This document shows, piece after piece, positions 51,615-61,481 of a stretch of 64,000 nt of DNA. Every line of letters starts with the position of its first letter. The stretch's first letter is position 1. Origin of the DNA: Tangfeifania diversioriginum (GTDB lineage Bacteria; Bacteroidota; Bacteroidia; Bacteroidales; Prolixibacteraceae); the NCBI GenBank assembly GCA_945873105.1, contig CAMCBW010000030.1, positions 1 to 64,000 of the forward strand, read 5' to 3'. The notes below the pieces were generated by a model. The model searched no databases, had not been told where the DNA came from, and was given only the letters and a program-made list of their open reading frames with translations. Position numbers and translations under genes: made by a program.

Positions 51615-51673
51615 GTTCAATGATAAAAAAAAGGCCGTTCACAAAGTGGACGGCCTTTTTTTTATCATTGAAC
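51615..51673. terminator. Bidirectional terminator with 24-bp perfect stem
   Basis: GTTCAATGAT-A8-GGCCGT (51615-51638) is perfectly complementary to 51650-51673, around an 11-base loop TCACAAAGTGG. A8 on one side and T8 on the other give a U-run after the GGCCGT...ACGGCC core in either direction. It separates the convergent superoxide dismutase and tonB genes and would stop both transcripts. Confidence 0.92.
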
Positions 51674-51681
51674 CTGAAGTT

Positions 51682-52458
51682 CTATTGCAATTTGAAGCTA
51701 ATTGGAACGGTATAGGAAACCCTTACCGGGACACCACGTTGTTTACCTGGTTTCCATTTTGGAAGGGTTGACACAACCCGAAGGGCTTCAGCATCCAGTG
51801 ATGGGTCAACACCACGGGCAATTTTGGCGTTGGATACAGAGCCGTCCTTGTTTACCACGAAAGTAACAAAAACCTTTCCCTGAATACCATTTTCCTGAGC
51901 TACAGTCGGATAAACGATAGCCTTGCCGATGAATGTTCGCAGGGCCAATTCGCCACCGGGGAATTCCGGCATCTCCTCAACCACAACAAACACTTGTTGT
52001 TCCTCTTTTTCCTGAACCTCTTCCTGTTTGGTCTCCACAACTTCCACAACCTCCTTGTTAACAGTCGTTTCAATCTGCTCATCAGAGATCAGCAATTTGC
52101 TTTGATCTTCCACTTTCACAGAGTCAACAACTACAGGGGCAACGTATTTAACCACTGTTTGTTGCTCAGCCGGTGGTGGAGGTGGGGGTGGTGGAGGTGG
52201 GGCTACTTCCTCGTTTTGAAGGTCGTTGGCCATCTCTGCGATTACATCATTGGCATCCCTCATTTTGTGCGCTGCCGCACTTTTCGCCTGAAGATAGGGG
52301 ACAATGATCATCGTAGAAAGGACAAATATGCCGATCAGCGTAGAGATTAGAACAACACGGTTGTACTTTTTCCTCAACTGATATGCTCCATATTCCTTGT
52401 TTCGATGTTCGAAGACTACGTCGTCGAACGTGGGAATGAACTGTTTATCTTGTACCAT
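51682..52458 (-). CDS. tonB: Energy transducer TonB
   Basis: A 258-residue inner-membrane protein: cytoplasmic N-terminus with the Bacteroidota motif FEHRNKEYGAYQLRKKY, one span (about 35-53), a Pro-rich stretch (VAPPPPPPPPPPAEQ, about 91-105), a Val/Glu-rich spacer, and the TonB C-terminal domain with GKVFVTFVVNKDGSVSN and LPKWKPGKQRG. It carries proton-motive energy to TonB-dependent receptors such as the one at 7090. Last gene of the TPR-ExbB-ExbD-ExbD-TonB operon, 12 bp after ExbD. Confidence 0.95.
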   Translation of the reverse strand: MVQDKQFIPTFDDVVFEHRNKEYGAYQLRKKYNRVVLISTLIGIFVLSTMIIVPYLQAKSAAAHKMRDANDVIAEMANDLQNEEVAPPPPPPPPPPAEQQTVVKYVAPVVVDSVKVEDQSKLLISDEQIETTVNKEVVEVVETKQEEVQEKEEQQVFVVVEEMPEFPGGELALRTFIGKAIVYPTVAQENGIQGKVFVTFVVNKDGSVSNAKIARGVDPSLDAEALRVVSTLPKWKPGKQRGVPVRVSYTVPISFKLQ

Positions 52459-52470
52459 ACGTGTCGATCT

Positions 52471-53133
52471 TTATTTTTGTGCTGTAGGTGAAACAGTTAC
52501 CGGCATTCCAAGTGCACGTTCTACCATGCCTTCTTCAAGCCAGTTGATGTCGGTGATAATGTACCGCGCAATTCCTACAATAGACATCTCATCAATGATA
52601 TCAACAAGATTTTTATACTTTGCTTTTTTGTAGAATTTGATCAGTACAATAGGACCGGTATCATCATCTTTCTTAAGCTGACGAATGGCAGATGCCACAG
52701 AATCCTGTTTGATCTCGAGTTTCCCAGTAATAACATCCTGTTGAAACTGTTCAATCTTCAGGAAGAGTGCACGGTTCCTGTCAAGAAGTATTTGCCTGAT
52801 TCCCGTAGCGCTGAAGTCGGTCTCTTGCAGTGGCACAAGTGCGGCAGGATCTGCTTTACCTGGATACCAGTACACTTTGTCGTTTGGACCAACTATGATG
52901 TTAAGCGTACGACTGTCAGCAATCTTTGGGGGTTCCACTTTTTCGTTTTTCTTGATCTTCTCAGGCAAAACGATTTCCATGACCTTGGGTTTGCTAAAAG
53001 CAGTCGTGAGCATGAAGAACGTGATCAATAGACACATAAGGTCTACCATCGGCGTCATGTCAATGTGGGTTGAATGCTTTTTAGCTTTCTTCTTCCCACC
53101 CTTGTGATTATCTCCTTGTATAATTTCTGCCAT
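52471..53133 (-). CDS. exbD: Biopolymer transport protein ExbD, second copy
   Basis: A 220-residue ExbD: cytoplasmic His/Lys-rich start (GGKKKAKKHSTHIDMTPM), one span carrying the proton-relay Asp in MVDLMCLLITFFML (about 28-41), and a periplasmic domain longer than in proteobacterial ExbD. It pairs with ExbB and the other ExbD. It lies 4 bp after the first exbD and 12 bp before tonB. Confidence 0.94.
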   Translation of the reverse strand: MAEIIQGDNHKGGKKKAKKHSTHIDMTPMVDLMCLLITFFMLTTAFSKPKVMEIVLPEKIKKNEKVEPPKIADSRTLNIIVGPNDKVYWYPGKADPAALVPLQETDFSATGIRQILLDRNRALFLKIEQFQQDVITGKLEIKQDSVASAIRQLKKDDDTGPIVLIKFYKKAKYKNLVDIIDEMSIVGIARYIITDINWLEEGMVERALGMPVTVSPTAQK

Positions 53134-53137
53134 GGTA

Positions 53138-53770
53138 CTACTTTTTTGCGTCTACTACTTCAACAACTTCAAGGCTGGTAATCAGGCTAAATCTGTTCAC
53201 ATTTTTATCCTGAAGGATATCCAGCACCTTTTTTACCAGAGGATACTCCACATTGTTGTCTCCTTTGATCAGACATTTGACAGCTGGATTTACCTGGCGG
53301 GCAAACAATACCCACAAGGCCATCTGGTTGTCTACGGAATCAATTGGAATTCCTTTTTCCAAGACTTCTCTCTCCTTGGAATCTGTAGCTGCTAGAAACT
53401 TCTGCATATCTTTGATGTTGACACCAAATGAGGCGCCGTATTTCTCAAATTTACGAAGTTCTGCATCTGTGAATACAATGTTATATCTCTTGCCCATTTC
53501 TGCTAATACTTTGGGTCTGAAATGCAAGATTGTATCCGGCCCATTGTCCAGATTGAAAAAGACCCTGTTGTCGGCCGACAATACCACTGTCATGATATTT
53601 GCATCCGGTGAGGGAGTTTCCGATACAGAAAATGGGGTATCAACAGGGGCCGGTTCCTGTGGCCTGAAGGTCGTTGTCAACATGAAGAATGTCAGCAGCA
53701 ACGCAAACAGGTCCACCATCGGCGTCATGTCGATATGGGGTGTTTTAGTTGGTAATTTAATCTTTGGCAT
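53138..53770 (-). CDS. exbD: Biopolymer transport protein ExbD, first copy
   Basis: A 210-residue ExbD: short cytoplasmic start (KLPTKTPHIDMTPM), span with the relay Asp in MVDLFALLLTFFMLTTTF, and a Pro-rich link (RPQEPAPVDTP) to the periplasmic domain. The two ExbD proteins share only the membrane region and a similar layout, so they may form a mixed dimer in the ExbB ring. 48 bp after exbB. Confidence 0.94.
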   Translation of the reverse strand: MPKIKLPTKTPHIDMTPMVDLFALLLTFFMLTTTFRPQEPAPVDTPFSVSETPSPDANIMTVVLSADNRVFFNLDNGPDTILHFRPKVLAEMGKRYNIVFTDAELRKFEKYGASFGVNIKDMQKFLAATDSKEREVLEKGIPIDSVDNQMALWVLFARQVNPAVKCLIKGDNNVEYPLVKKVLDILQDKNVNRFSLITSLEVVEVVDAKK

Positions 53771-53818
53771 GCGATTATTTTAATATTATTATAAACCAAA
53801 AGGATTAAACCCAGACGA

Positions 53819-54634
53819 TTATTTTCTGATCGATGCTGCAAATGTCTGAGTAAGGCTAAAACCGGCTTCATCAATTTTGAAAGTGAAAGCATCAGTTTTG
53901 GCTGAGAAATAGTTGTAGAAAATGATGGCCAGTGTGGAACCTGTGATACCGAAAGCTGTGTTGATCAAAGCTTCAGAGATACCGGTTGCCAATGCAAGTG
54001 CATCGGGAGCTCCGGCTTGTGCCAAAGCAGCAAATGCACGGATCATACCAAGTACCGTTCCAATCAAACCAATCAATACAGAGATCGAAGCAAGGGTGGA
54101 GAGAATAACCATGTTTTTTGACAACATAGGCAGTTCAAGGGCAGAAGCCTCTTCCAAAGCTTGTTTCATGGAGGTGATCTTTTGGTCTTTTTCCAGTGAT
54201 TTGTCGTTTTCGAGGTCCCTGTAACGAAGCAAACCTGCTTTCACAACATTGGCCAAAGATCCTTTTTGAACATCACATGCGTTGATGGCTTCTTCAATTT
54301 TATCTTTTGCAGTCAAAGCCTGAATATTGGCTACGAATGCATCCAAAGAACCTTTACCTTTTACTTTAGTCAAAGTGATGAATCTTTCCAAAACGAAAAT
54401 AAGGAGAACTAGAACGCAGGTCATCAGAATTGGAACAATCAGACCTCCCTTATAAATCATTGCCATGTAGTTGCCTGGAAGAGGGTGACCATTAGGGTTT
54501 CCACCTTCAAAGTTTACAGGACTACCCATTACGTTTGCATAAAGGTAATACGCTACTAAAAATGCAATAACAATTGCACCTGTTGCAAAAAGTGACTCAA
54601 ACACTTTTTTGAATGAACCTGAATTTTTACTCAT
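53819..54634 (-). CDS. exbB: MotA/TolQ/ExbB proton channel protein
   Basis: A 271-residue protein with an extra N-terminal span (about 15-33), the next at about 62-84 (VPILMTCVLVLLIFVLERF), and the long MotA_ExbB pair near 170-245, with GLIGTVLGMIRAF and TAFGITGSTLAIIFYNYFSAK. It forms the pentameric ring of the TonB motor. The N-terminal extra span is usual in Bacteroidota ExbB. It lies 73 bp after the TPR gene. Confidence 0.94.
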   Translation of the reverse strand: MSKNSGSFKKVFESLFATGAIVIAFLVAYYLYANVMGSPVNFEGGNPNGHPLPGNYMAMIYKGGLIVPILMTCVLVLLIFVLERFITLTKVKGKGSLDAFVANIQALTAKDKIEEAINACDVQKGSLANVVKAGLLRYRDLENDKSLEKDQKITSMKQALEEASALELPMLSKNMVILSTLASISVLIGLIGTVLGMIRAFAALAQAGAPDALALATGISEALINTAFGITGSTLAIIFYNYFSAKTDAFTFKIDEAGFSLTQTFAASIRK

Positions 54635-54707
54635 CTTTTTAATTGTTTTCGTGGTTAAATAAAACTTTTTTGAATCTCTATTTTTTTTCTGTTGATTCCA
54701 AATTTAA

Positions 54708-56921
54708 TTATTTGCTAAGCGTAGCATTGTATACCCTTGATTTTGTGACGGGTATTTCTTTGGTTTTGTAATCTTTCGCACTGATTACCAGTACTGCAGA
54801 TGCTTCAGGCATGGTGAATTTGAATTCTCCCTTGGCATTTGTCCATTGTTCTGCCGCAGTATCCTTTACCCTAACAGAGGCTCCGGCAATAGGTTGTCCC
54901 GAACTGTCTTTGATAACCCCTGTAATTTCATTGGGATGCGCCTTTGGTTTTGCGCTGGACTGAAGTGCCTGAATGTATTGAATGGATTGTTTGGCCTGAG
55001 CGTTTTCAGGGTCAATACCTATTATCTTGTTGTAGAATTCGGTTGCTCTGCTATACTCTCCAACAGACATATACAAGGTAGCCATCGAGCTGTAGGCCTT
55101 CGTTACTGCATCCTTGTTGTTGGGATCAAGGTTGGCCATCCGGTTGTAATAGGCTTTTGCCTGATCATAGTTTTCTGCCTGCAGTGCATTGTATCCCAGG
55201 TAACGAAGCGCATCGTAGATTTCATTGGCATTCTTGATAGAATCAATCTGAGCCTTGGAAATCATAGCGGTAAACTTCTGCTTGGCCAATCCAAGTTTGG
55301 AATCAGGATCTTTGGCTGATGCATTGTTGGCCGCCCAAAGATAGCCTTGCAGGTAATCAGGATATTTGAGCAACATTTCATTGAAAAAGGTATCTGCCTT
55401 GTCAAAGTCTTTTCCCTGATAGTATGCCTTGCCAATTTGAAGGTAAAACTCCTCACTGTCTTTACCTTTGTTAATCAGTCGTTTCCAGGTGTCTGCAGCA
55501 TCAGTATACCGCTTGTGCGTAAGGTAGGAATTTCCTTTTTCCATGATCAGGCTGGGGTCATCATCCTTTGCGGCATTGGCCTTTTCAAATGTGATGGCTT
55601 TTTCATACATCTCAAATGCTTTATCCAGCTCTTTGTTTGCAGCGTCAATGGTTTTTTGCAACTCATTTACCTTGGCCACATAGGGTGCTTCATTTACTTT
55701 CTCTTTCTCTTTGGCAGGACCCTTGAGCGATTCGTTCTTCTCTCTGATTTTGGACAGTTCGGCAACTGCCTTGTCTAAATCGGCCAAAACTTTCGGATTC
55801 CCCTGGTTTTTCTTCATCAGGATACGGGCGTAGTAGATGTAATCCTTTTTCAGGATTCTGTCTGCAGCGAGGGTTTCGAACAGTTTGTCCATGTAAGCCA
55901 GTGCACTCGCATAATCTTGCTTTTCATAACAGGAATACCCTGCAATTCTGTTCAGATAATTACGGGATTGATCAACAGCAAAAATATCTTCTACGTTCTT
56001 GATAACTTCAGCGTAGTTTTTGGAGTAGAACAATGCATTTACATAGCGGATCTTCGCCGGTATATTCTGATTGGTCAGTGTCAGGTAGGTCTCATAATAT
56101 TTTTTTGAGTCCGCATAACGACCTGCCAATGAATAAAGTTGTCCAAGTTCGCGGTAGGCAGGTGCATAATTCTTGTCAAGTGCGATGGCTTGTTCGTAAT
56201 AAGGGATGGCAGCCATTAAGTTACGACCTTTGAAGTAAATGCTTCCAATCTTCATGTTCGCCCTAGGGGAGTTCACATCAGCGTCCTGTGCCCTGTTGTA
56301 ATTTTTGATCGCGAGGGAGCCATTGTTTACCAACAGATAGATATCACCGGTAATGATATAGATGGCATCGTTTTTCTGGTCTATGGAGAGGGCTTCCCTG
56401 AGTAACGGCATCGCAAGGGTAGTGTCCACCTGCTCAAATACGATGTAGGATTCAGCAAGTTTTGCCAGGGTGTAGGCATATTCCTGCGGATTTGGGATTT
56501 TTGTTACTTTTTTGTAGGGTAACAGGAAACTTTTAGCCTTGGCTCTCAACTCCGCTGCTTTGGTATTATCCCCTAAATAGGCTGAAACTTTTGCCAGTCC
56601 GACATAATTTATTGGGTCATTCGGTGTAAGGGCAATGCCTTTTTCGAAATATCCGGAAGCCTCGGCTGCAACAATTTTTGGTGAGTTGGAAATGGTGTCG
56701 GAAAAGAAGTTCAGCAAGGTGTTTTCCCCCAGCCGATAGTAAACTTTACTTGTAGGTGCACTCTTGGTCAAATCCAGCAGAATCTGTTCTGCTTTGTCAT
56801 ACTGTTCATTTTGGGTGGCAGTAATTGCGGCTTCTATCGTTTGAGCCTTTAACCCGGAAGCACCACAAAGCACTACAACTGCCAGTACAACGAAGGTTCT
56901 CTTAAAAAAGTAAGAAATCAT
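54708..56921 (-). CDS. Large TPR protein with carboxypeptidase-regulatory-like end
   Basis: A 737-residue exported protein: signal peptide about 1-26 (CGASGLKAQ), TPRs over most of residues 28-640 with a charged coiled-coil interruption (about 375-440, EKEKVNEAP), and a C-terminal carboxypeptidase regulatory-like beta sandwich (about 660-737, GVIKDSSGQPIAGASVRVKD). It should be a periplasmic scaffold. The gene precedes exbB and follows a PstS-like lipoprotein gene by 20 bp; this grouping is common in the phylum and implies a link to the TonB motor, mechanism unknown. Confidence 0.9.
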   Translation of the reverse strand: MISYFFKRTFVVLAVVVLCGASGLKAQTIEAAITATQNEQYDKAEQILLDLTKSAPTSKVYYRLGENTLLNFFSDTISNSPKIVAAEASGYFEKGIALTPNDPINYVGLAKVSAYLGDNTKAAELRAKAKSFLLPYKKVTKIPNPQEYAYTLAKLAESYIVFEQVDTTLAMPLLREALSIDQKNDAIYIITGDIYLLVNNGSLAIKNYNRAQDADVNSPRANMKIGSIYFKGRNLMAAIPYYEQAIALDKNYAPAYRELGQLYSLAGRYADSKKYYETYLTLTNQNIPAKIRYVNALFYSKNYAEVIKNVEDIFAVDQSRNYLNRIAGYSCYEKQDYASALAYMDKLFETLAADRILKKDYIYYARILMKKNQGNPKVLADLDKAVAELSKIREKNESLKGPAKEKEKVNEAPYVAKVNELQKTIDAANKELDKAFEMYEKAITFEKANAAKDDDPSLIMEKGNSYLTHKRYTDAADTWKRLINKGKDSEEFYLQIGKAYYQGKDFDKADTFFNEMLLKYPDYLQGYLWAANNASAKDPDSKLGLAKQKFTAMISKAQIDSIKNANEIYDALRYLGYNALQAENYDQAKAYYNRMANLDPNNKDAVTKAYSSMATLYMSVGEYSRATEFYNKIIGIDPENAQAKQSIQYIQALQSSAKPKAHPNEITGVIKDSSGQPIAGASVRVKDTAAEQWTNAKGEFKFTMPEASAVLVISAKDYKTKEIPVTKSRVYNATLSK

Positions 56922-56941
56922 TTTTTCAATATATTAAAAAG

Positions 56942-57883
56942 TTACTTTTTGATCTGTATTAATCTTATGGGCATGGTGGCAGGCACAAGTCCAGATTTCA
57001 GTACGATTCGCTGACCCTGCTCTGCAGCTACCCACGATATGAATCCCGAACCCAGACCACTAAAACTCTCCCTGGAGATCAGATTGATTTTTCGGGTGAA
57101 TGGATAACTCTTGTCGTAGATGGATCCCTGAACTGGTTGAAAATAGGAACCAGCGTCCAATACCCGGTGGGATACCGCTGCAATCTTTATTTTATCTGCA
57201 AATGAACGGCTGGTGGAATCTTCCTTGTCGATGATCCAGTTTACACTTACCAGGCCAATGGCATTCTTGTTCTTGCTCACATAATCAATCACCTCCGTGT
57301 TGGTATTGACAGAGTAAAAGTTGGAAGGCAACTGATTCTCAAGTTTGAACTCTTCCTTGAAATAACGAATGTTGGCGGATTTTTCGTTGTCAAAAACAGC
57401 CACCATTTTTCCAAGCTTGGAGGCAGCATTGATCGCTTTCCATTCTGTTAGTTTACCAGTGAATATATCATTGACATTCTGGTAGGTAAACAAAGAATCC
57501 ATGTTTTCCTTGTTGAGCACCAATGCAATTGCATCGTAGGCAACAGTGGTTGATCTCAAAATCGTTTGGGCATCCAGCAGCACTTTCTTCTGTTCTTCGG
57601 TAGGTTCCCAGGAGGAGACGATCACCTTGACCGAATCTTTTAAAAATTCGGCTATCAGATCTTTCTCCGGTAAATAGACCGGTGTAATATGAGCGTATTT
57701 GTAGAGGGAGGTAAAGGTGAAAATTTCAGCATCTACAAGTGGTTGAAACGAAGCGTCGGCCATGATGCGGATGTCGCCTCTGGTCGGGGTCTCTGCAATG
57801 GCAGGAGCTTTCGGATTAGAGCATTGGATACCAAGCAATAACGCGAAAGTTACTACACCTAAAACGAGAATTCGTGACTTCAT
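56942..57883 (-). CDS. PstS-like substrate-binding lipoprotein
   Basis: A 313-residue lipoprotein (LLLGIQCSN, Cys near residue 21) with a PstS/periplasmic-binding fold: IRIMADASFQPLVDAEIFTF near the start, a hinge with VSSWEPTEEQ, and NAIGLVSVNWI in the second lobe. No PstC, PstA or PstB is nearby, so it is unlikely to feed a phosphate ABC transporter. It is the first gene of the TPR-ExbB-ExbD-TonB operon. I use the ATG at 57883, where the lipoprotein signal begins, not the one at 57958. Ligand unknown; phosphate or an anion is possible. Confidence 0.85.
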   Translation of the reverse strand: MKSRILVLGVVTFALLLGIQCSNPKAPAIAETPTRGDIRIMADASFQPLVDAEIFTFTSLYKYAHITPVYLPEKDLIAEFLKDSVKVIVSSWEPTEEQKKVLLDAQTILRSTTVAYDAIALVLNKENMDSLFTYQNVNDIFTGKLTEWKAINAASKLGKMVAVFDNEKSANIRYFKEEFKLENQLPSNFYSVNTNTEVIDYVSKNKNAIGLVSVNWIIDKEDSTSRSFADKIKIAAVSHRVLDAGSYFQPVQGSIYDKSYPFTRKINLISRESFSGLGSGFISWVAAEQGQRIVLKSGLVPATMPIRLIQIKK

Positions 57884-58109
57884 TGCCTTGTTAATTGAAT
57901 GCTGTCTCACTAAAATAGTTACAATGGTTAAAATTTCGTTGCAATAATAATAAATCAAATTTGTTATAGGGCAATAAAATATAACAATCTTATTTTTTTT
58001 TGGGTGAACTATTTAAATTTCAAACCAGAACAGTATAAAATAGTCTAAAATTTAGATTGAGTTTAAATAAAATCCTGATTAGATTGATTTTAGAAATAGA
58101 AATCACCTT

Positions 58110-58337
58110 TTATTCCTCCTCCTGATCGAAAAAATTCTCCTTGATCTTGTGGTATGCTACAAAGATCCGATAGAGACCATAAAGCAAAAGCGGAATGGAG
58201 AAAATGGCCCTCATTGCCACGTCTACATGACTGAATGCCGATGTGAAGAAAAGGACATATGCCAATCCAAGGTAAAAAAAGATCATCAATGTTCCGACGA
58301 TCGTCATTACTTTGTCATATAGTCTTCTGGTGCTCAT
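58110..58337 (-). CDS. Small two-span membrane protein
   Basis: A 75-residue protein with two hydrophobic helices (about 10-32 and 42-61) and an acidic C-terminal tail (NFFDQEEE). It matches no family that I recognise. It lies alone between the TonB operon and the S9 peptidase gene, same strand. Confidence 0.65.
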   Translation of the reverse strand: MSTRRLYDKVMTIVGTLMIFFYLGLAYVLFFTSAFSHVDVAMRAIFSIPLLLYGLYRIFVAYHKIKENFFDQEEE

Positions 58338-58482
58338 TTAAGGTGAATTTATTTGTCGTAAATATATACAAATTTGTTGAAAATATTATTTCATCCGCAA
58401 TTGGAGTTTTAATTTATTGAACTTTAGAACGTAGATATAAAACCTTCATCGGTATTTGACTCACTGTCTTGTGAACAATATT

Positions 58483-60585
58483 TTACAGGGGTTTGAGCCA
58501 ACGGTCTAACCACCCAAAAAATACGCGCTGCCAAAGTATCCCGTTTTGTGCCTGCAGGATCCAATGGTTTTCTTCCGGAAAGAGCAATATTTCGGCAGGT
58601 ATGTTTTTCAGCCTTGCCGAATTGAATGCACCCATCCCCTGGGTGTAGGGTATTCTGAAATCCTTTTCACCATGAATCACCAGCATGGGAGTATCCCAAT
58701 TTTGCACAAGTTTGTGGGGGGAGAAATTCTTGTAGGTATTTTGGGCGATGCTGTTTTTGGTATCCCAGTAGGATCCGCCATTGTCCCAGTTCACAAACCA
58801 CATCTCTTCTGTAGTGGAGTAGAGGGCTTCCATGTTGAAAATTCCGCTGTGCGAGATAAATGTCTTGAACCTTCCCTGGTGAATTCCTGCCAGGTAATAG
58901 ACAGAATAGCCGCCATAGCTGGCTCCAACCGCACCTAGCCTGTTCTTGTCAACATAAGGCTCTGCAGCCAGTGTATCGATGGCAGTGAGGTAGTCTTTCA
59001 TATTCTGACCCCCATAATCCCCGGAGATCTGTTCGTTCCAAGCTTGTCCAAAGCCAGGTAGGCCACGGCGGTTGGGGGCAATGATGATGTAACCCTTGGC
59101 TGCCATCATCTGAAAATTCCAGCGGTACGACCAGAATTGGCTGACCGTATTCTGCGGACCTCCCTCGCAGAACAGTAAGGCAGGATATTTTTTCGCCGGA
59201 TCAAAGTGGGGTGGATAGATCACCCAGGCCAGCATCTTTTTCTGGTCTGTAGTTGTAATCCACCTGCTCTCTACCTTTCCGATGGCCAACTGGTCAAGAA
59301 TCGCTTTGTTGACCGCGGTGACAGGCTTGTCTGTCCCGGTTTTTGGATCCACCAAATAGAGCTCCGCGGGCTGCGACATCGAGACTTTCGATGCAAGGAG
59401 AAGATCTCCTGCAGGGGCTACACTTTGGTAATTGTGAACCCCGTCGGTAACCCTTGCCATCTTTTTTGTGGCGATGTCAAGTTTGAATATCTCATCTGTT
59501 GCCCGAATATCAGAGATGAACCAAATTGTTTTGCTGTCGGCCGACCAGGTCAAACCCTGTACATTCTGATCAAATCCTGCAGAATAATCCACCCTCTTTC
59601 TGGTGGATAGTTCTGCCACGAACAACCTTACCTTGTCTGCCTCGTAACCATCCCGCTCCATGCTCTCCCATGCGATTTTCTTTCCATCCGGCGAAAAGGT
59701 TGGATTTTGATCGTAACCCATCATCCCATCCGTCAGGTTGGCGGTGTTGCCTGATCCGAGGCTGTAGAGGTAAATGTCAGAATTGGTCGAGACAGCATAC
59801 TCCTTGCCTGATTTTTTCTTACAGGTATAGGCCACTGTTTTTCCGTCAGGACTCCAGCAAATTTGCTCTGTACCGCCAAATGGCTTAAGGGGGGAGTCAA
59901 ATTTTTCTCCCTGAAGAAGATCCTTGTGGTTAGTGAGACCGGTTTCTCCATAGGTTGCAATGAATACATGCTGGTAGGTTCCATCACTCCAGCTGTCCCA
60001 ATGACGATACATGATGTCATCGTAAAGCCTGGCATTGGCCAAGGGAAGATCCGGATACTTGTCGTGCACATCCTGGTCCAGTTTTACATTTGCTATGTAG
60101 GCAAGGTGCTTCAGGTCCGGAGCATACTTGAATCCGGAAATTCCATCCTTTGTGGTGCTGATCTGTTTGGGAGAAGTCCCATCCGGATTGATCTCCCAAA
60201 GTTGGGGTTCCCCGGTAATGGTGGAAATATAGCCGATTTTTTTACCATCCGGCCGCCATACCGCCTCTGACTCTTTTTCAGGGGTATCCGTAATCCGAAC
60301 CGTTGGACCACCTTCCAGGGAGGCAAGGTAGAGGTCTTTGTAGGATTTGTTCTCCGCAATGTTGAACCAGGTTACATCGTACAAAACCTTTTTACCATCG
60401 GGCGAGACTTGGGCACTGCCGATCCTGCCAAACGACCAAAGCACCTCCGGGGTCATCAGGTCTGAATTTAACCTGGGTGTAACCGGCACATAGTTTTTTT
60501 TGACCTGCTGGATGGCAGTTTGAGGCTGCTCCGCCCAGATGGAGGTGGCTGTAAATAGTAAAATTGCTGTCAGTAAAGTTCTCAT
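58483..60585 (-). CDS. S9 family prolyl-oligopeptidase-like peptidase
   Basis: A 700-residue exported serine peptidase of the acylaminoacyl/dipeptidyl peptidase group. Signal peptide about 1-18; a beta-propeller built of WD40-like TolB repeats (GKKVLYDV, GKKIGYIS, GKTVAYTC, GKKIAWES; about 50-420); then the alpha/beta-hydrolase domain with Ser in GASYGGYSVYY near 558, Asp in HGEKDFRIPY near 645 and His in EENHWI near 678. It cleaves short peptides in the periplasm. The gene stands alone. Confidence 0.95.
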   Translation of the reverse strand: MRTLLTAILLFTATSIWAEQPQTAIQQVKKNYVPVTPRLNSDLMTPEVLWSFGRIGSAQVSPDGKKVLYDVTWFNIAENKSYKDLYLASLEGGPTVRITDTPEKESEAVWRPDGKKIGYISTITGEPQLWEINPDGTSPKQISTTKDGISGFKYAPDLKHLAYIANVKLDQDVHDKYPDLPLANARLYDDIMYRHWDSWSDGTYQHVFIATYGETGLTNHKDLLQGEKFDSPLKPFGGTEQICWSPDGKTVAYTCKKKSGKEYAVSTNSDIYLYSLGSGNTANLTDGMMGYDQNPTFSPDGKKIAWESMERDGYEADKVRLFVAELSTRKRVDYSAGFDQNVQGLTWSADSKTIWFISDIRATDEIFKLDIATKKMARVTDGVHNYQSVAPAGDLLLASKVSMSQPAELYLVDPKTGTDKPVTAVNKAILDQLAIGKVESRWITTTDQKKMLAWVIYPPHFDPAKKYPALLFCEGGPQNTVSQFWSYRWNFQMMAAKGYIIIAPNRRGLPGFGQAWNEQISGDYGGQNMKDYLTAIDTLAAEPYVDKNRLGAVGASYGGYSVYYLAGIHQGRFKTFISHSGIFNMEALYSTTEEMWFVNWDNGGSYWDTKNSIAQNTYKNFSPHKLVQNWDTPMLVIHGEKDFRIPYTQGMGAFNSARLKNIPAEILLFPEENHWILQAQNGILWQRVFFGWLDRWLKPL

Positions 60586-60776
60586 CGGCGTATTTTTTTG
60601 TAAAAATAGCAGATTTTTAACCTTGTGTGTATGATAAATTGCAGGAAATGCCCCGCAAAGGGTTATTTAGAAATCAAATGAATTCCGGTATTTCTGCGTA
60701 AAACAATGTGCCTTGCCGGCAGCAAGTTTGGCATCCCAAAGTGAAAGATTTGCACAAAACGCTGCCAGTGGCCAAG

Positions 60777-61481
60777 CTAATAGCTGATCGAATGTGGAAG
60801 ATCTATTCTTCTTCCTGCGTAATCCGTATAGCGGAGATAGAAATCAACCTTGTGCTGACCAGCCAGCCGGTATTTGTTCAGGTTGAAACTGACGTAACCG
60901 GAAGCTTTGTAGATTTGCTGGTCACCTCTGGCATGGTGCCTGAATTCAAAAACAAAGGGTTTCTGAATGCCATTGCCTTCTCCATTGTCAACCAGGTTGA
61001 TGTAGTGGACAGAACCTTCGGTGAAGAAGTTAAACCCAACGGTTAAAATACTGTCCCCTGTTACCCAGGTATCTTTAACCTGAATAGGATCATTGCCAAT
61101 ACTGTCATTAATGGCCGAATTCACTTGAATTACCTCCTTAAACAAAATGCTTTGTATCAGGTTTATTTTGCCAAAAATGGTTTTCGAATTGTCGGGATTT
61201 ATTTGGTCCTCATAAGGGGCAAAATTGACAAATACCCTTTGGCCTGCCTTGATCTCCCCCGAATTTACCGGTGTGGCAATCGTACTGAACCTGTTCCCGT
61301 CATCTAGACGAATCAGGTAATTTCCTTCTGACGTATCGGGAGCCTTTTCCACCACCCCAAAGGATACAATGAAATCACCAATGGAATAGTTGTCGTCCTC
61401 TTTGTCGCAGGCGGTGAGTAGTAACACCGCAATGGCTATGACAAACAGAAACTGAATAGGTTTGTATATATTTCGTTTCAT
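60777..61481 (-). CDS. NigD-like lipoprotein
   Basis: A 234-residue lipoprotein (VLLLTACDKEDD, Cys near residue 25). The rest is the two-part beta fold of NigD-like proteins: an N-terminal OB-like region with NYLIRLDDGNRF and AGQRVFVNF, and a C-terminal immunoglobulin-like region. NigD was named in a Bacteroides bacteriocin-linked cluster, but the family's function is not known. I use the ATG at 61481, where the leader begins. No nig operon partner is next to it. Confidence 0.85.
   Translation of the reverse strand: MKRNIYKPIQFLFVIAIAVLLLTACDKEDDNYSIGDFIVSFGVVEKAPDTSEGNYLIRLDDGNRFSTIATPVNSGEIKAGQRVFVNFAPYEDQINPDNSKTIFGKINLIQSILFKEVIQVNSAINDSIGNDPIQVKDTWVTGDSILTVGFNFFTEGSVHYINLVDNGEGNGIQKPFVFEFRHHARGDQQIYKASGYVSFNLNKYRLAGQHKVDFYLRYTDYAGRRIDLPHSISY

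Noticed and set aside
56942-57883. Phosphate ABC transporter component PstS
   Set aside because: No PstC, PstA, PstB or PhoU gene beside it; the gene leads the TonB motor operon.
60708-61046. 112-residue plus-strand frame opposite the NigD-like gene
   Set aside because: Shadow of the minus-strand lipoprotein gene, which has a lipobox and family-like strands.
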